Shown piece after piece: positions 17,803-25,996 of a DNA stretch of 64,000 nucleotides (position 1 is the stretch's first letter; each line of letters begins with the position of its first letter). A program made the translations under genes and the position numbers. The stretch is taken from the NCBI RefSeq assembly GCF_045290345.1, contig NZ_CP155447.1:5828001-5892000 (forward strand), written 5' to 3'. A model generated the notes under the pieces. That model searched no databases. It was not told where the DNA came from and was given only the letters and a program-made list of their open reading frames with translations. The stretch comes from Singulisphaera sp045290345. Its GTDB lineage: Bacteria; Planctomycetota; Planctomycetia; Isosphaerales; Isosphaeraceae.

Positions 17803-19494
17803 ATGATTCCCAACCGTGCGAACGCCTTGCTCCCGGCGCTACTGATTCTGGCCGCGTTCGGTCCAGTCGCAGGGCTTTGGGCCCCAGCCGTCCGTGCGGC
17901 CGATGAGGTGGCTCGTTCGCTCCAAAAAGAACCGATCTTCGAAGGACTGGGCTCTCACGGCCGCAAGATCACGACCAACTCGCCGGAGGCACAACGCTAC
18001 TTCAATCAGGGGCTTGCGTTTCTCTACGCATTCAACCATGACGAGGCGATCCGTTCGTTCCGGCAGGCAACGGAACTCGACCCCGCGTGCGCCATGGCCT
18101 GGTGGGGAATCGCGATGGCCCATGGGCCACACATCAACAATCCGGTCGTGCCCGAGGAGCGAGCGAGAGCCGCTTGGAATGCGATCGTGAAGGCACGGTC
18201 GCACCAGAACAAGGCGAGTGTGGCCGACCAGGCCTTGATTGAAGCGACCGCCAAGCGGTATTCAGAGACGCCGCCGGAAGATCGCAAGGCACTCGATCAG
18301 GCGTACGCCACGGCGATGGGGCAAGTTTGGCGGGACCACCCGAAAGATGCGGACATCGGCTCACTCTATGCCGAATCCCTGATGGATTTACGGCCTTGGG
18401 ACCTGTGGCAGCCCAACGGAGCGCCTTTTCCGGGCACGGAGACGGTGGTCAAAACCCTCGAGGAAACGTTCGCCATCGATCCGAACCATCCGCTCGCCTG
18501 CCACCTCTATATTCATGCGGTCGAGGCGTCGCCCCATCCCGAGAAGGCGTTGCCGGCCGCGGATCGGTTGCGATTCCTGCAGCCAGGCCTCCCGCATATG
18601 GTCCACATGCCGTCCCACATCGACGTCCGGCTCGGCCGTTGGAAGTCTGCGGTCGAGACAAACGAACGGGCCGTCGCGGCCGATCGGGCGTACCGGACGA
18701 TCCGGCCGACGCAGGGGTTCTACCGGATCTACATGCTCCACGATTACCATCTGCTCGCCTTCGCCGCGCTGATGAGGGGCGAGAGCCGTAAGGCCATCCG
18801 CACGATCGACGCGATGCTGGCCGAGATCCCGATGGAGTGGGCCCGCGAGAACGCGGCGATCGTCGACGGGGTCTTCGCCATGCCGCTGGAGGTCCGGTTG
18901 CGGTTCGGGCGGTGGGACGAGGTGCTGGCGGCCCCGGAGCCGGAGGCAACGTTCCCGATCGCCCGGGCGTTCCGGCACGCGGCCCGAGGCGTGTCGTTCG
19001 CCGCCACAGGGCGGATTGAACTGGCCCGCGGGGCTCAAAAGGAGTTCCGAGCGGCGCGAACGCGCGTCCCTGAGAACGCACGCTTCGGCAACAACTCGGC
19101 CCCTGCGATCCTCGACGTCGCCGAGCACCTGCTGGCGGGAGAACTCCTCTATCGCGAAGGACACGAGGAAGCGGCCTTCGACGCTCTGACGACAGCAGTG
19201 CGCGCCGAGGACGCCCTGAATTACGACGAACCCCCGGACTGGATCTTGCCGGTGCGCCATGCACTCGGCGCGGCCCTGATGACGTCGGGCCACTTCGAGC
19301 GGGCGGAAGCGGTATACCGTGAAGATCTGAAGCGGTTGCCCGACAACGGGTGGTCGCTATACGGACTGATGCGAGCCCTGGAGGCACAGAATAAAGACGA
19401 GGAGGCAAAGTTGGTCCGAACACGCTGGGATGCGGTCTGGAAAGACGCGGACGTGCAAATCTCCTCTTCCTGCTTCTGCCTCTCGGGGCAATGA
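17803..19494 (+). CDS. Secreted tetratricopeptide-repeat protein
   Basis: 563 residues from the ATG at 17803, giving a signal peptide (hydrophobic to GLWAPAVRA, about residue 33). An upstream in-frame start at 17746 would bury the signal and is rejected. A clear TPR unit, AQRYFNQGLAFLYAFNHDEAIRSF followed by ELDPACAMAWWGIA, begins about residue 60. Further helical repeats follow, with another TPR-like pair near the end (GHFERAEAVYREDLKRLPDN). The conserved N-terminal NQGL...AWWG pattern recurs in planctomycete and acidobacterial TPR proteins. No catalytic site is visible. It probably works in the periplasm as a protein-interaction module. Confidence 0.85.
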   Translation: MIPNRANALLPALLILAAFGPVAGLWAPAVRAADEVARSLQKEPIFEGLGSHGRKITTNSPEAQRYFNQGLAFLYAFNHDEAIRSFRQATELDPACAMAWWGIAMAHGPHINNPVVPEERARAAWNAIVKARSHQNKASVADQALIEATAKRYSETPPEDRKALDQAYATAMGQVWRDHPKDADIGSLYAESLMDLRPWDLWQPNGAPFPGTETVVKTLEETFAIDPNHPLACHLYIHAVEASPHPEKALPAADRLRFLQPGLPHMVHMPSHIDVRLGRWKSAVETNERAVAADRAYRTIRPTQGFYRIYMLHDYHLLAFAALMRGESRKAIRTIDAMLAEIPMEWARENAAIVDGVFAMPLEVRLRFGRWDEVLAAPEPEATFPIARAFRHAARGVSFAATGRIELARGAQKEFRAARTRVPENARFGNNSAPAILDVAEHLLAGELLYREGHEEAAFDALTTAVRAEDALNYDEPPDWILPVRHALGAALMTSGHFERAEAVYREDLKRLPDNGWSLYGLMRALEAQNKDEEAKLVRTRWDAVWKDADVQISSSCFCLSGQ

Positions 19495-19841
19495 GGAGAA
19501 GCGAGCGAAGCGACCCGATCCTTTCCCGAACGAGCGAAAGGCCGGCCGGATGGCAAACCTCCGCGTGGCCAACTCCCCACAGGAAGAGTGAAACCCGGCG
19601 ATCGACTTGACGGCTCGCGGTATATTGAAGGGCTGAAACAAGAGCGTCCCCGACGACGCAAGAATGCAGTCGGGGAGCTCACATCGCTTAAAATGCAACC
19701 AAGGATGCGCGGTTGTTCCTCTTGTCCGTGCCTTGGCAGAGCGATACTGTGATAGAGTAAGATCGAGACGTAGTCGACTCATCTCGGTCCCCCTCGTTTT
19801 TCTTTTTTTTCCAGGCTCGCTCATCACTTAGGAGCGATCGC
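19495..19841. promoter_or_regulatory. Intergenic region before SUMF1-like gene
   Basis: 347 bases between two rightward genes. A CTTTCC...GGAAAG-like pairing is weak. A T-rich tract at 19797-19810 lies shortly before the ribosome site of the next gene. No gene is seen. Confidence 0.35.
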
Positions 19842-21752
19842 ATGGCTGAGTTCGAGCATCCCCGACCGAATCGACCGGATGATTCGAACGCCGACGATGA
19901 GGTCTACGGCCTGGCCGGCGACGATTCGGTTGACTCTGACGAAAAGACCCCGGATCCGTCGGGCGTCTTTGACGACCAGGGCGAGGACTCTCGTTCTGAT
20001 CAGGGCCGATCACGCCCTCTCAGTCCCTCGACTCCGCCACCGGCCCCTTTACCTCGGCTCTGGAAGGTGGCTCCGGATCCGCAAGAGGCAAAACGCTCCA
20101 AGCGGACGGACGCCACACCGGTTCCCCCGGCGAAAGAGAACGAGAAGAAAACGGCAAAAACGGGTTCGACCGCTCGCAAGCCCGAGGAAGGCGGTATCGA
20201 ACGATCCGGCCGGGTCCGAACACCCAGCGAGAAGGAAAAGGCCGCCAAGCCGGCACCGCGAGAGCGGAAGGCCAGTCACGAGGCAGACGCCCCGGCCAAG
20301 AAAACGCTCGTTGAGGACACACCGGCCTTCGACACCTACGAGGCGCGGCAGCGTGTTCGAGTGCTCCTCGGCGGCGTGCTCCTCGTGGTCTGTGTTGTCG
20401 CCGGGTTCCTGACCATAGGCCCTTACCTGCCCAATTTTTCGACTGGCGACAATCCAGGTCCGGAAACGCCAACGGCAGACTCCCCGGCTCCGGTGCAGGC
20501 CCCACAAGCCCTCGAACAAGAAGCTCTCAGCCTGTTCGAGCGAGCGCGTGAAACGGCCCAGAAAGGGGACGCGAAGCTGGCGATCTCGCTTCTCAATCGG
20601 GTCGTGGCTTCCTATCCGAACACCAACGCGGCTAAAGAGGCGAAGGAAGCGTTGGCGCGGCCCGCTCGGAATCTGCCTCTCTTTATCGACCGCCCAGTCG
20701 TTGTGGCCAACCCCTCCGTGGCGAAGCCGCTCGAGCCCAAAGCAGCGCCGGATGTGGTCAACGCGACCGCGCCGACGGCTCCGCAAGGGAATTCCGCCGA
20801 GGTCGCCATCCTCTACCCGGCAAACCCCGCGGAACTGACTCCGGGGGCGCCGCCAAGCCCACCTCAGGAAACGGCGCCGCCGGTCGGCCGCCCGCTCCCC
20901 AAAGGATTTCACTCTCGGCCTGGTACTCAGGCCCACGAGTCGGGCTGGGCGTTGGAAATCATCGGTGATCGTGACGGAGCGACGATGGTTTTGGTCCCCG
21001 GCGGTGAGTTCATGATGGGGAACGACGAAGGGGACGTGACCGAACGCCCTGCGCATCGCGTGTCGCTCTCGACGTATTACATCGATCAGCATGAGGTGAG
21101 CGTCCGTCAGTTCGACCTCTTCGAAAAGGAGATCGGCCGGCGGATGGACCGGGTCCGTGCCCTGGCGCGTGAGGAGACGATCGCCCCAACGTCCGCGGAC
21201 AGCCCGGTCGTCATGGTCAGTGCCAAGGAGGCGAAAGATTTCGCCACCTGGGCTGGCAAGCGGCTCCCCACCGAAGCCCAGTGGGAGATGGCGGCCCGAG
21301 GTCCTGACGGACGGATCCATCCCTGGGGCAATAATCCTCCGGAGTGGGGAAAGACGCGCAAAGTCCGGCAGATCGATCCGATCATGACCTATTCCGACGA
21401 CGTCTCCCCCTTCGGCGCGTACGACATGGCCGGCAATGCCTGGGAATGGACCAAGGATTGGTATGACTCCCGCTACTTCGTCCTGGTCAAGAACCAGAAG
21501 CTCTCCGACCCGACTGGTCCGGCCATCGTGCCACGGACCTTCCAACTTGCGGTCAAAGGGGGCTCGAAGACCTGGACCGTGACCAAGCGCGAGGGCATGA
21601 AGTTCGAGCAACGGCTCCCGTTCCTGGGCTTCCGTTGTGTTCTCCCCGTTGAAGGACCGGGCAATGCCTTCGAGCCACCGCCCAAGCCCACGCCGCCAGG
21701 CGGAAACGCCCCTGGGCTGATCAACACCGGCGAGGCCCCCCCACCCTTCTGA
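19842..21752 (+). CDS. Membrane-anchored SUMF1/FGE-fold protein
   Basis: 636 residues, ATG at 19842 behind TAGGAG. About 165 N-terminal residues are low-complexity and charged, then comes one transmembrane helix (about 170-195, VLLGGVLLVVCVVAGFL). A short TPR-like helix pair follows (ALSLFERARETAQKGDAKLAISLL). The C-terminal FGE-sulfatase domain spans about 370-610: MVLVPGGEFMMGNDEGD, RLPTEAQWEMAARG, GAYDMAGNAWEWTKDWY, GFRCVL. The topology puts this domain outside the cytoplasm. The paired active-site cysteines of true formylglycine-generating enzymes are not present; only the GFRC Cys is seen. It is likely a structural or binding homologue rather than a sulfatase activator. Confidence 0.85.
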   Translation: MAEFEHPRPNRPDDSNADDEVYGLAGDDSVDSDEKTPDPSGVFDDQGEDSRSDQGRSRPLSPSTPPPAPLPRLWKVAPDPQEAKRSKRTDATPVPPAKENEKKTAKTGSTARKPEEGGIERSGRVRTPSEKEKAAKPAPRERKASHEADAPAKKTLVEDTPAFDTYEARQRVRVLLGGVLLVVCVVAGFLTIGPYLPNFSTGDNPGPETPTADSPAPVQAPQALEQEALSLFERARETAQKGDAKLAISLLNRVVASYPNTNAAKEAKEALARPARNLPLFIDRPVVVANPSVAKPLEPKAAPDVVNATAPTAPQGNSAEVAILYPANPAELTPGAPPSPPQETAPPVGRPLPKGFHSRPGTQAHESGWALEIIGDRDGATMVLVPGGEFMMGNDEGDVTERPAHRVSLSTYYIDQHEVSVRQFDLFEKEIGRRMDRVRALAREETIAPTSADSPVVMVSAKEAKDFATWAGKRLPTEAQWEMAARGPDGRIHPWGNNPPEWGKTRKVRQIDPIMTYSDDVSPFGAYDMAGNAWEWTKDWYDSRYFVLVKNQKLSDPTGPAIVPRTFQLAVKGGSKTWTVTKREGMKFEQRLPFLGFRCVLPVEGPGNAFEPPPKPTPPGGNAPGLINTGEAPPPF

Positions 21753-21929
21753 ACATTGGGAATCCCGAGGGGGTGGAGGCTCTGACCATTCCGGAAGGCA
21801 AGTAGGCTGCGACGAAAAAAATCGGCGATCAGACGACTGTCCGCACCATCGATCAGCGAGGCGATTTATATTCTTGTAGGGTCCGCTGTGCGACCGTGAG
21901 TTAAGCACGGAAAGTCGGAACAGCGAACC

Positions 21930-22469
21930 CTATGGGACCACGTCATCCGACATCCGCTCTGTCTGGAGGAACCACTCGGCGTCATCCTTCGTGCTGATGA
22001 CAAGGAGCCCGTTCCTGATGTAGTAACCCAGGCCGAGCGGGCCGAGAACCTCATAAAGCGTGTTCTTGAGTGGCACACCACGTGAGGCGATCGTGATCGG
22101 AGCCTGCATCGTCACTCCGGCTTCCGCCAGGGCCACCGGATCGACGTAGAGGGGGATCCCATTCTCCATCGGCCCGACCGGCCGGACGAAGACCTGCTTC
22201 GTGTACCACCTGTCGCTCGCCACCCAGCCGGTCGAGCGCTTCACATGAGAGACCAGGCCCGCGAGCGTCGTCCCGGTGTCGAACGGCATGTCCAGGGGCT
22301 TATCGAGCTCGGCCAGGATCACCCCATTGGCATAGTTGCGCGCGGTCCGCAGCGCAGACCTGAGATGGGCCTCTCGCTCCTTCGCCCTCTCGTGCTGGGC
22401 CCAGAGGGCGAGCACCAGCGCAACGACAACGACCCAGTACATCAAAGTGCGAAGCCGGAGCCAACGCAT
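21930..22469 (-). CDS. Hypothetical membrane-anchored protein with STN-like domain
   Basis: 179 residues from the ATG at 22469 (MRWLRLRTLM), chosen because this gives a basic end followed directly by one transmembrane helix (VVVVALVLALWAQ). A polar helical segment follows, and then the C-terminal half contains PLKNTLYEVLGPLGLGYYIRNGLLVIST. This strand-helix-strand arrangement is like the secretin/TonB short N-terminal (STN) domain common in planctomycete proteins. Function unknown; the domain usually binds peptides or signals. Palindromic repeat copy 1 lies just upstream of the start. Confidence 0.68.
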   Translation of the reverse strand: MRWLRLRTLMYWVVVVALVLALWAQHERAKEREAHLRSALRTARNYANGVILAELDKPLDMPFDTGTTLAGLVSHVKRSTGWVASDRWYTKQVFVRPVGPMENGIPLYVDPVALAEAGVTMQAPITIASRGVPLKNTLYEVLGPLGLGYYIRNGLLVISTKDDAEWFLQTERMSDDVVP

Positions 22470-22533
22470 TCCCGACCTCCTGAATCTGCATCCGTCGCGT
22501 CTCTCGCGGTCCCAAACTTCCCAAGCCGGTGGC

Positions 22534-22591
22534 GAAATCAAAGGGGTCAGGAGCCAACATGGCCGTATCGGCTCCTGACCCTTTTGATTTC
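22534..22591. repeat. Palindromic extragenic repeat, copy 1
   Basis: Arms 22534-22555 and 22570-22591, built on AAAGGGGTCAGGAGCC and its complement, flank an AACATGGCCGTATC core. An extra right-type arm follows at 22592-22616. The same element recurs at 24025, 25115 and 25859. Confidence 0.85.
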
Positions 22592-22723
22592 TGATTTCAT
22601 GACCCCTTTGATTTCAGCCGAATCCATTGCCCAGCTAGAAATGGCACTGTTTGCCGGTCATCGCCGGTGAAGTTAGCTCGGCGAACGTCGGGCTGATCGA
22701 CTGCGGCGGGAATCCGGGCCAGG

Positions 22724-23293
22724 TCACTTGGGGCGGCGCTTGGGGATCAGAGCCCCCGTGCGGCTCTTGTATTCCAAAAACGCGGAACCGAAGAGGTCGA
22801 GCAGTAGTTGCTCTTCGAGCCGGATTTTCCGCAGGTAGGCGAAGAGGATGATCGCGAGGGCGAGTATCCCACGCATCTCGCCGGAAACGATCGCTGTGCC
22901 CAGAAACATACCGAGAATCCCCGTGTAGATCGGATGACGCACTTTCCGGTAGGGTCCGGCCTCGATCAGCTTGTGATCCATCATCTTTGCTAACTTGCCA
23001 CTCCAATAGGGCCCCAGGCAGTGTCGAGACCAGATCGCGAAGCCAATGGACACCAATTGAATCACAAGCCCAACCAGTCCGTTGATCGGTGAGGCCGGGG
23101 GCCATCGCCAACCTAGCGCCCCGAAGGGAACGGCTAGAGAGATGATGAGGGAAGTCCAGAAGAGTGAGAGATGAAGCACGCGGGAGCGAAGTGGCTCGCA
23201 GAACTTGCCGACGTCGCGTTTCCTCCGTGGCGTGAGCCAGTATACAAGAAACAGGATCCAGAGGATCGTCGATAGGTAGAGCGCGTGCTGCAT
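22724..23293 (-). CDS. Isoprenylcysteine carboxyl methyltransferase-family membrane protein
   Basis: 189 residues with about four to five hydrophobic segments. The diagnostic ICMT/PEMT signature is present in the C-terminal half: GPYRKVRHPIYTGILGM, then a further hydrophobic span and the EEQLLLDLFGSAFLEYKSRTGALIP ending that forms the SAM-binding face in the family. Bacterial members methylate small lipid or isoprenoid carboxyl or other groups; substrates are mostly unknown. The ATG at 23293 is used. It lies between repeat copies in the accessory stretch, with no obvious partner gene. Confidence 0.86.
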   Translation of the reverse strand: MQHALYLSTILWILFLVYWLTPRRKRDVGKFCEPLRSRVLHLSLFWTSLIISLAVPFGALGWRWPPASPINGLVGLVIQLVSIGFAIWSRHCLGPYWSGKLAKMMDHKLIEAGPYRKVRHPIYTGILGMFLGTAIVSGEMRGILALAIILFAYLRKIRLEEQLLLDLFGSAFLEYKSRTGALIPKRRPK

Positions 23294-23436
23294 CTCCGAA
23301 CCCCCGGGTCGGCCTATCTCTTCTCAAACGTCACTATGGCACCCACACGTCTCTATCTTTCACAGAGACATGGGGACGCTGATTCGGGCGATCATCGGGC
23401 TGCTCGGGGATGTTGAATTCGGCGGGTTGCTACCAG

Positions 23437-23455
23437 GGCGAATTCAAAGGGGTCA
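23437..23455. repeat. Half copy of palindromic repeat
   Basis: GGCGAATTCAAAGGGGTCA matches the left arm of the family, but the complementary right arm is not found downstream, so this is a solo or decayed arm. Confidence 0.6.
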
Positions 23456-23567
23456 CCAGAATCATGGCCCTGTCCCGTTGTAGCCCGACGGGCTTGCGGG
23501 GGGCTTGGCCGGGTGAGAGATTGGGAGCATTGACAGCAACCTATCGGCTCGATCGAGGAGGCGTCAG

Positions 23568-23960
23568 ATGCTCGTGCTCAGCCGGAAGAAGAACGAGAGC
23601 GTCATAATCGGCGACGACATCACGATCACGATCATCGATATCCGGGGTGACAAGGTGCGGTTGGGGTTCGAGCGCCCCGTAGACCTCAGCGTCCACCGCA
23701 AGGAGGTGTACGAGGCGATCCAGGCCGGCTCCGAGCCGGATGAGCACAGGACTCCGCCCGCCGTCCCCTTCAAGCGGGTTGTCCTCTCCGAACGTCAGGT
23801 CGCCACGATCGATCGGTTCCGGGAGTCGATCCGAGAGCATTCCGGTGCGGAGCTAACCCGAGAGGATGCCGTTGATACACTCCTGACGGCCTTTGAGGCG
23901 GCGGGAAAGAACCTCCCGGCCTTCGTGTACGGGGCCATGCAGGGGCCGTATCCGTTGTGA
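23568..23960 (+). CDS. csrA: CsrA with C-terminal extension
   Basis: 130 residues, ATG at 23568 behind GAGGAGG. Residues 1-52 are CsrA: MLVLSRKKNESVIIGDDITI, KVRLGFERPVDLSVHRKEVYEAI, with Arg44 of the RNA-contact motif preserved. CsrA binds GGA motifs in mRNA leaders to control translation. Typical CsrA is about 60-75 residues. Here about 60 more residues follow, with VVLSERQVATIDRFRESIRE and LTREDAVDTLLTAFEAA, helices that look somewhat like a ribbon-helix-helix module. That reading is uncertain. The gene is flanked by palindromic repeats, whose transcripts could be structured GGA-containing RNA; any link is speculation. Confidence 0.9.
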   Translation: MLVLSRKKNESVIIGDDITITIIDIRGDKVRLGFERPVDLSVHRKEVYEAIQAGSEPDEHRTPPAVPFKRVVLSERQVATIDRFRESIREHSGAELTREDAVDTLLTAFEAAGKNLPAFVYGAMQGPYPL

Positions 23961-24024
23961 AAGTTCTGATCGGCCCGACGGATGCTCTTTGCCGCCTCGA
24001 AGTTCGCCGCACACCGGTACGGAC

Positions 24025-24082
24025 GAACTCAAACGGGTCAGGAGCCGATATGGCCGAATCGGCTCCTGACCCGTTTGTATTC
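24025..24082. repeat. Palindromic extragenic repeat, copy 2
   Basis: Arms 24025-24048 and 24059-24082 flank a core containing TGGCCGA. Both arms carry AAACGGG/CCCGTTT instead of AAAGGGG/CCCCTTT, a paired change that preserves the palindrome. Confidence 0.85.
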
Positions 24083-24200
24083 GCCCAAGGACATGCATTG
24101 CGACCTCAGGTTCGCAATGCATGTCCTCTTCTCTTGACAGTCAAGATGAGCCCGACGTTTGGCTCGTCGCAAGGGCCTGGTTGAAAACGATGGGTGTTCA

Positions 24201-25085
24201 ATGAAGATTTTTACTCATGTTCGCGTTGATATGTCTCAGAGCATCGTAACCTTGATCGAGTCCTTGCGATCCTTGTTCCCCGAGCAGATCCTGCCTAAGG
24301 GCTTCATGTGCGAGGCGCCGCTGGACGACGAGCGAACTCGCCAGGTTCTGCACCTGCTGGAACAGGCCGGGCTGAAGCCCTGGGACTTCACCACGGGATT
24401 AGAAAAGAAAAGTGATTCGGAATTCAGCATTTCGCTAATACGTGAATACGACGCCGACGATCTCGCGGCTTGTGATTACCTGGAGATTTGGCCGCCCTCC
24501 AAGGCGTACCACCCGGAGGCGGACCTGAGGACGGACTCGGGAGAGATGCTCATCCCCCAACGGCATCTCCCACGCGGATTTGCCATCATGAGCAGCCATC
24601 TCTATCGGTCCTATTTCGTGACCGAACACGCTAAGTCCGTCCTGGAGGCCGTTCCCTTCCGAGGTGTCCGACTCAAACCGGCATCGTACCAACCGTCCAG
24701 CCACAGGAAGATCTCCACCGACCCGTCGAACGCCCTCGGCCCCAGCACGCCCTACTGGGAGCTTGACAGCGACCTCACGATGCCGCCCCTCTCGCCCACC
24801 GTGAGGCTCACCGATCGAGATTGCAAGCCGGTTCGCCGAGCTGATTTTTCCAACGGTATGCAACGAACCGATAACCTATTTAAGCCTGTGGAGTTGCATT
24901 ATCGGAAGTCTGAGCTGGAAAGGCTCGAGGAGTTCGACCTGGCTCGAACGTTCGAGCCATTCGGGAATCATCGGGGCTATCAACGCCTGTTCTGCCCCTT
25001 GGTGGCTTCGAAGCGATTCTACGAGACCTGCGTCGCGAACAAATTGAAGACCGGATGGGCCCCAGTCCGCGTCGACCCGGAGTGA
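24201..25085 (+). CDS. Hypothetical protein
   Basis: 294 residues from the ATG at 24201; an in-frame start at 24159 is less likely. It begins MKIFTHVRVDMSQSIVTLIE, with no signal peptide or membrane helix, so it is cytoplasmic. Mid-protein features are LEIWPPSKAYHPEADL and PRGFAIMSSHLYRSYFVTEHAKSVLEAVPFRGVRL. The C-terminal half has YWELDSDLTMPPLSP, FKPVELHYRKSELERLEEFDLARTFE and SKRFYETCVANKLKTGW. The layout somewhat recalls immunity-type proteins of polymorphic toxin systems, but I cannot name a family. It is bounded by palindromic repeat copies 2 and 3, suggesting an accessory gene. Confidence 0.7.
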   Translation: MKIFTHVRVDMSQSIVTLIESLRSLFPEQILPKGFMCEAPLDDERTRQVLHLLEQAGLKPWDFTTGLEKKSDSEFSISLIREYDADDLAACDYLEIWPPSKAYHPEADLRTDSGEMLIPQRHLPRGFAIMSSHLYRSYFVTEHAKSVLEAVPFRGVRLKPASYQPSSHRKISTDPSNALGPSTPYWELDSDLTMPPLSPTVRLTDRDCKPVRRADFSNGMQRTDNLFKPVELHYRKSELERLEEFDLARTFEPFGNHRGYQRLFCPLVASKRFYETCVANKLKTGWAPVRVDPE

Positions 25086-25114
25086 TCCCGGCAGGGGATG
25101 CCGTCGGAGGGGCG

Positions 25115-25170
25115 AATTCAAAGGGGTCAGGAGCCGATACGGCCATCTCGACTCCTGACCCCTTTGAATT
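25115..25170. repeat. Palindromic extragenic repeat, copy 3
   Basis: AATTCAAAGGGGTCAGGAG (25115-25133) pairs perfectly with its complement at 25152-25170. The core (ccgatacggccatctcga) has diverged from the other copies. Confidence 0.85.
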
Positions 25171-25229
25171 TGTGAAAGGTGCGTGCCCTGCCCGCTGGCT
25201 TGATTCCTACATGGCGGTCTTTTTTCTCC

Positions 25230-25820
25230 CTAAGCACGTGGACCTGGTCTTTCTTTGCATTGAATCATGTGCAAATCATGGGTGCCACGGGTTGTACTCA
25301 ACCCGTGAGCCAAAAACCCGGGCAATCGTTCACGGGTTGAGTACAACCCGTGGCACCCGACGCCGATTGCAGCACATCGGTCACCTATCAGAAAATCAAA
25401 GAAAACCGAGACCAACGGCTTAGAGGAGAGTCCGGAATCGTCATTAAAGTGTCGGCGGTCGCGAACTTTCGGTTTCGCGAAATCCCTCTCCAGCTTCAGG
25501 TCGCAATGCTTACACACTTCTGTGGGCCAACTGCTCCCCCAGCTCAGGATGAATCGCTCACCACAACGGGGGTATCGGAAGTGCATAAGAAAATACCACG
25601 TGACGAAATAACCCAGCATGCATGCGAGGATCCCGATGCTCAAAGCAAACATGAGGATGTTAACGAGTACGGGATGTCGCTCCGGCTCGATGGCTAAGAG
25701 AGGGGATACGAACACGGCGAATAACACTATGTAGCCGAGGAAGAACCGCCAGCACATCCATCGTAGGCAGGCATACCGCCGCGAAGCCTCGGCAAGTGTT
25801 TTAGGGTCAACTTCGCCCAA
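25230..25820 (-). CDS. Hypothetical two-helix membrane protein, C-terminus overwritten by repeat
   Basis: 196 residues as an open frame from a TTG at 25820 with an AGGA upstream; start uncertain. Two hydrophobic segments (about 24-45 and 52-78) precede a possible zinc-ribbon half, RYPRCGERF and EVCKHCDLKL. From about residue 154 the protein is encoded by the inverted repeat at 25280-25358, giving a CHGLYSTRE...HGLSTTRGTH tail that looks unnatural. The repeat probably inserted in or near the 3' end, so the native C-terminus is likely lost or shorter. No family recognised. Confidence 0.5.
   Translation of the reverse strand: MGEVDPKTLAEASRRYACLRWMCWRFFLGYIVLFAVFVSPLLAIEPERHPVLVNILMFALSIGILACMLGYFVTWYFLMHFRYPRCGERFILSWGSSWPTEVCKHCDLKLERDFAKPKVRDRRHFNDDSGLSSKPLVSVFFDFLIGDRCAAIGVGCHGLYSTRERLPGFLAHGLSTTRGTHDLHMIQCKERPGPRA
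25280..25358. repeat. Perfect 29-bp inverted repeat
   Basis: Arms 25280-25308 and 25330-25358 are exact reverse complements around a 21-base spacer. Each arm is itself a small hairpin (CACGGGTTG TACT CAACCCGTG). It could extrude as a cruciform or fold as RNA. It differs from the GGTCAGGAG family nearby. Confidence 0.9.
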
Positions 25821-25858
25821 GGTAAAGATCCTATCGCATTGAGGCTGGATGGCTGGCT

Positions 25859-25923
25859 GGGCGAATTCAAAGGGTCAGGAGCCGATATGGCCGTATCGGC
25901 TCCTGACCCCTTTGAATTCGCCC
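25859..25923. repeat. Palindromic extragenic repeat, copy 4
   Basis: The longest copy: left arm 25859-25887 and right arm 25894-25923 run from GGGCGAATTC to GAATTCGCCC around TGGCCG. The left arm has one G fewer than the right arm has C. Confidence 0.88.
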
Positions 25924-25996
25924 GAATCGGCTCGCTTCAGGCAGCGTCGAGCCGATTCGGACAGCGACGTCTCTACGCTATGCGATCAAAAGTCGT

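Noticed and set aside
20049..21908. 619-codon minus-strand frame
   Set aside because: Opposes the SUMF1-like gene, which has a ribosome site, membrane helix and domain motifs.
22534..25923. CRISPR array
   Set aside because: The repeats are palindromic, irregularly spaced over kilobases and separated by genes; there are no uniform spacers or cas genes.
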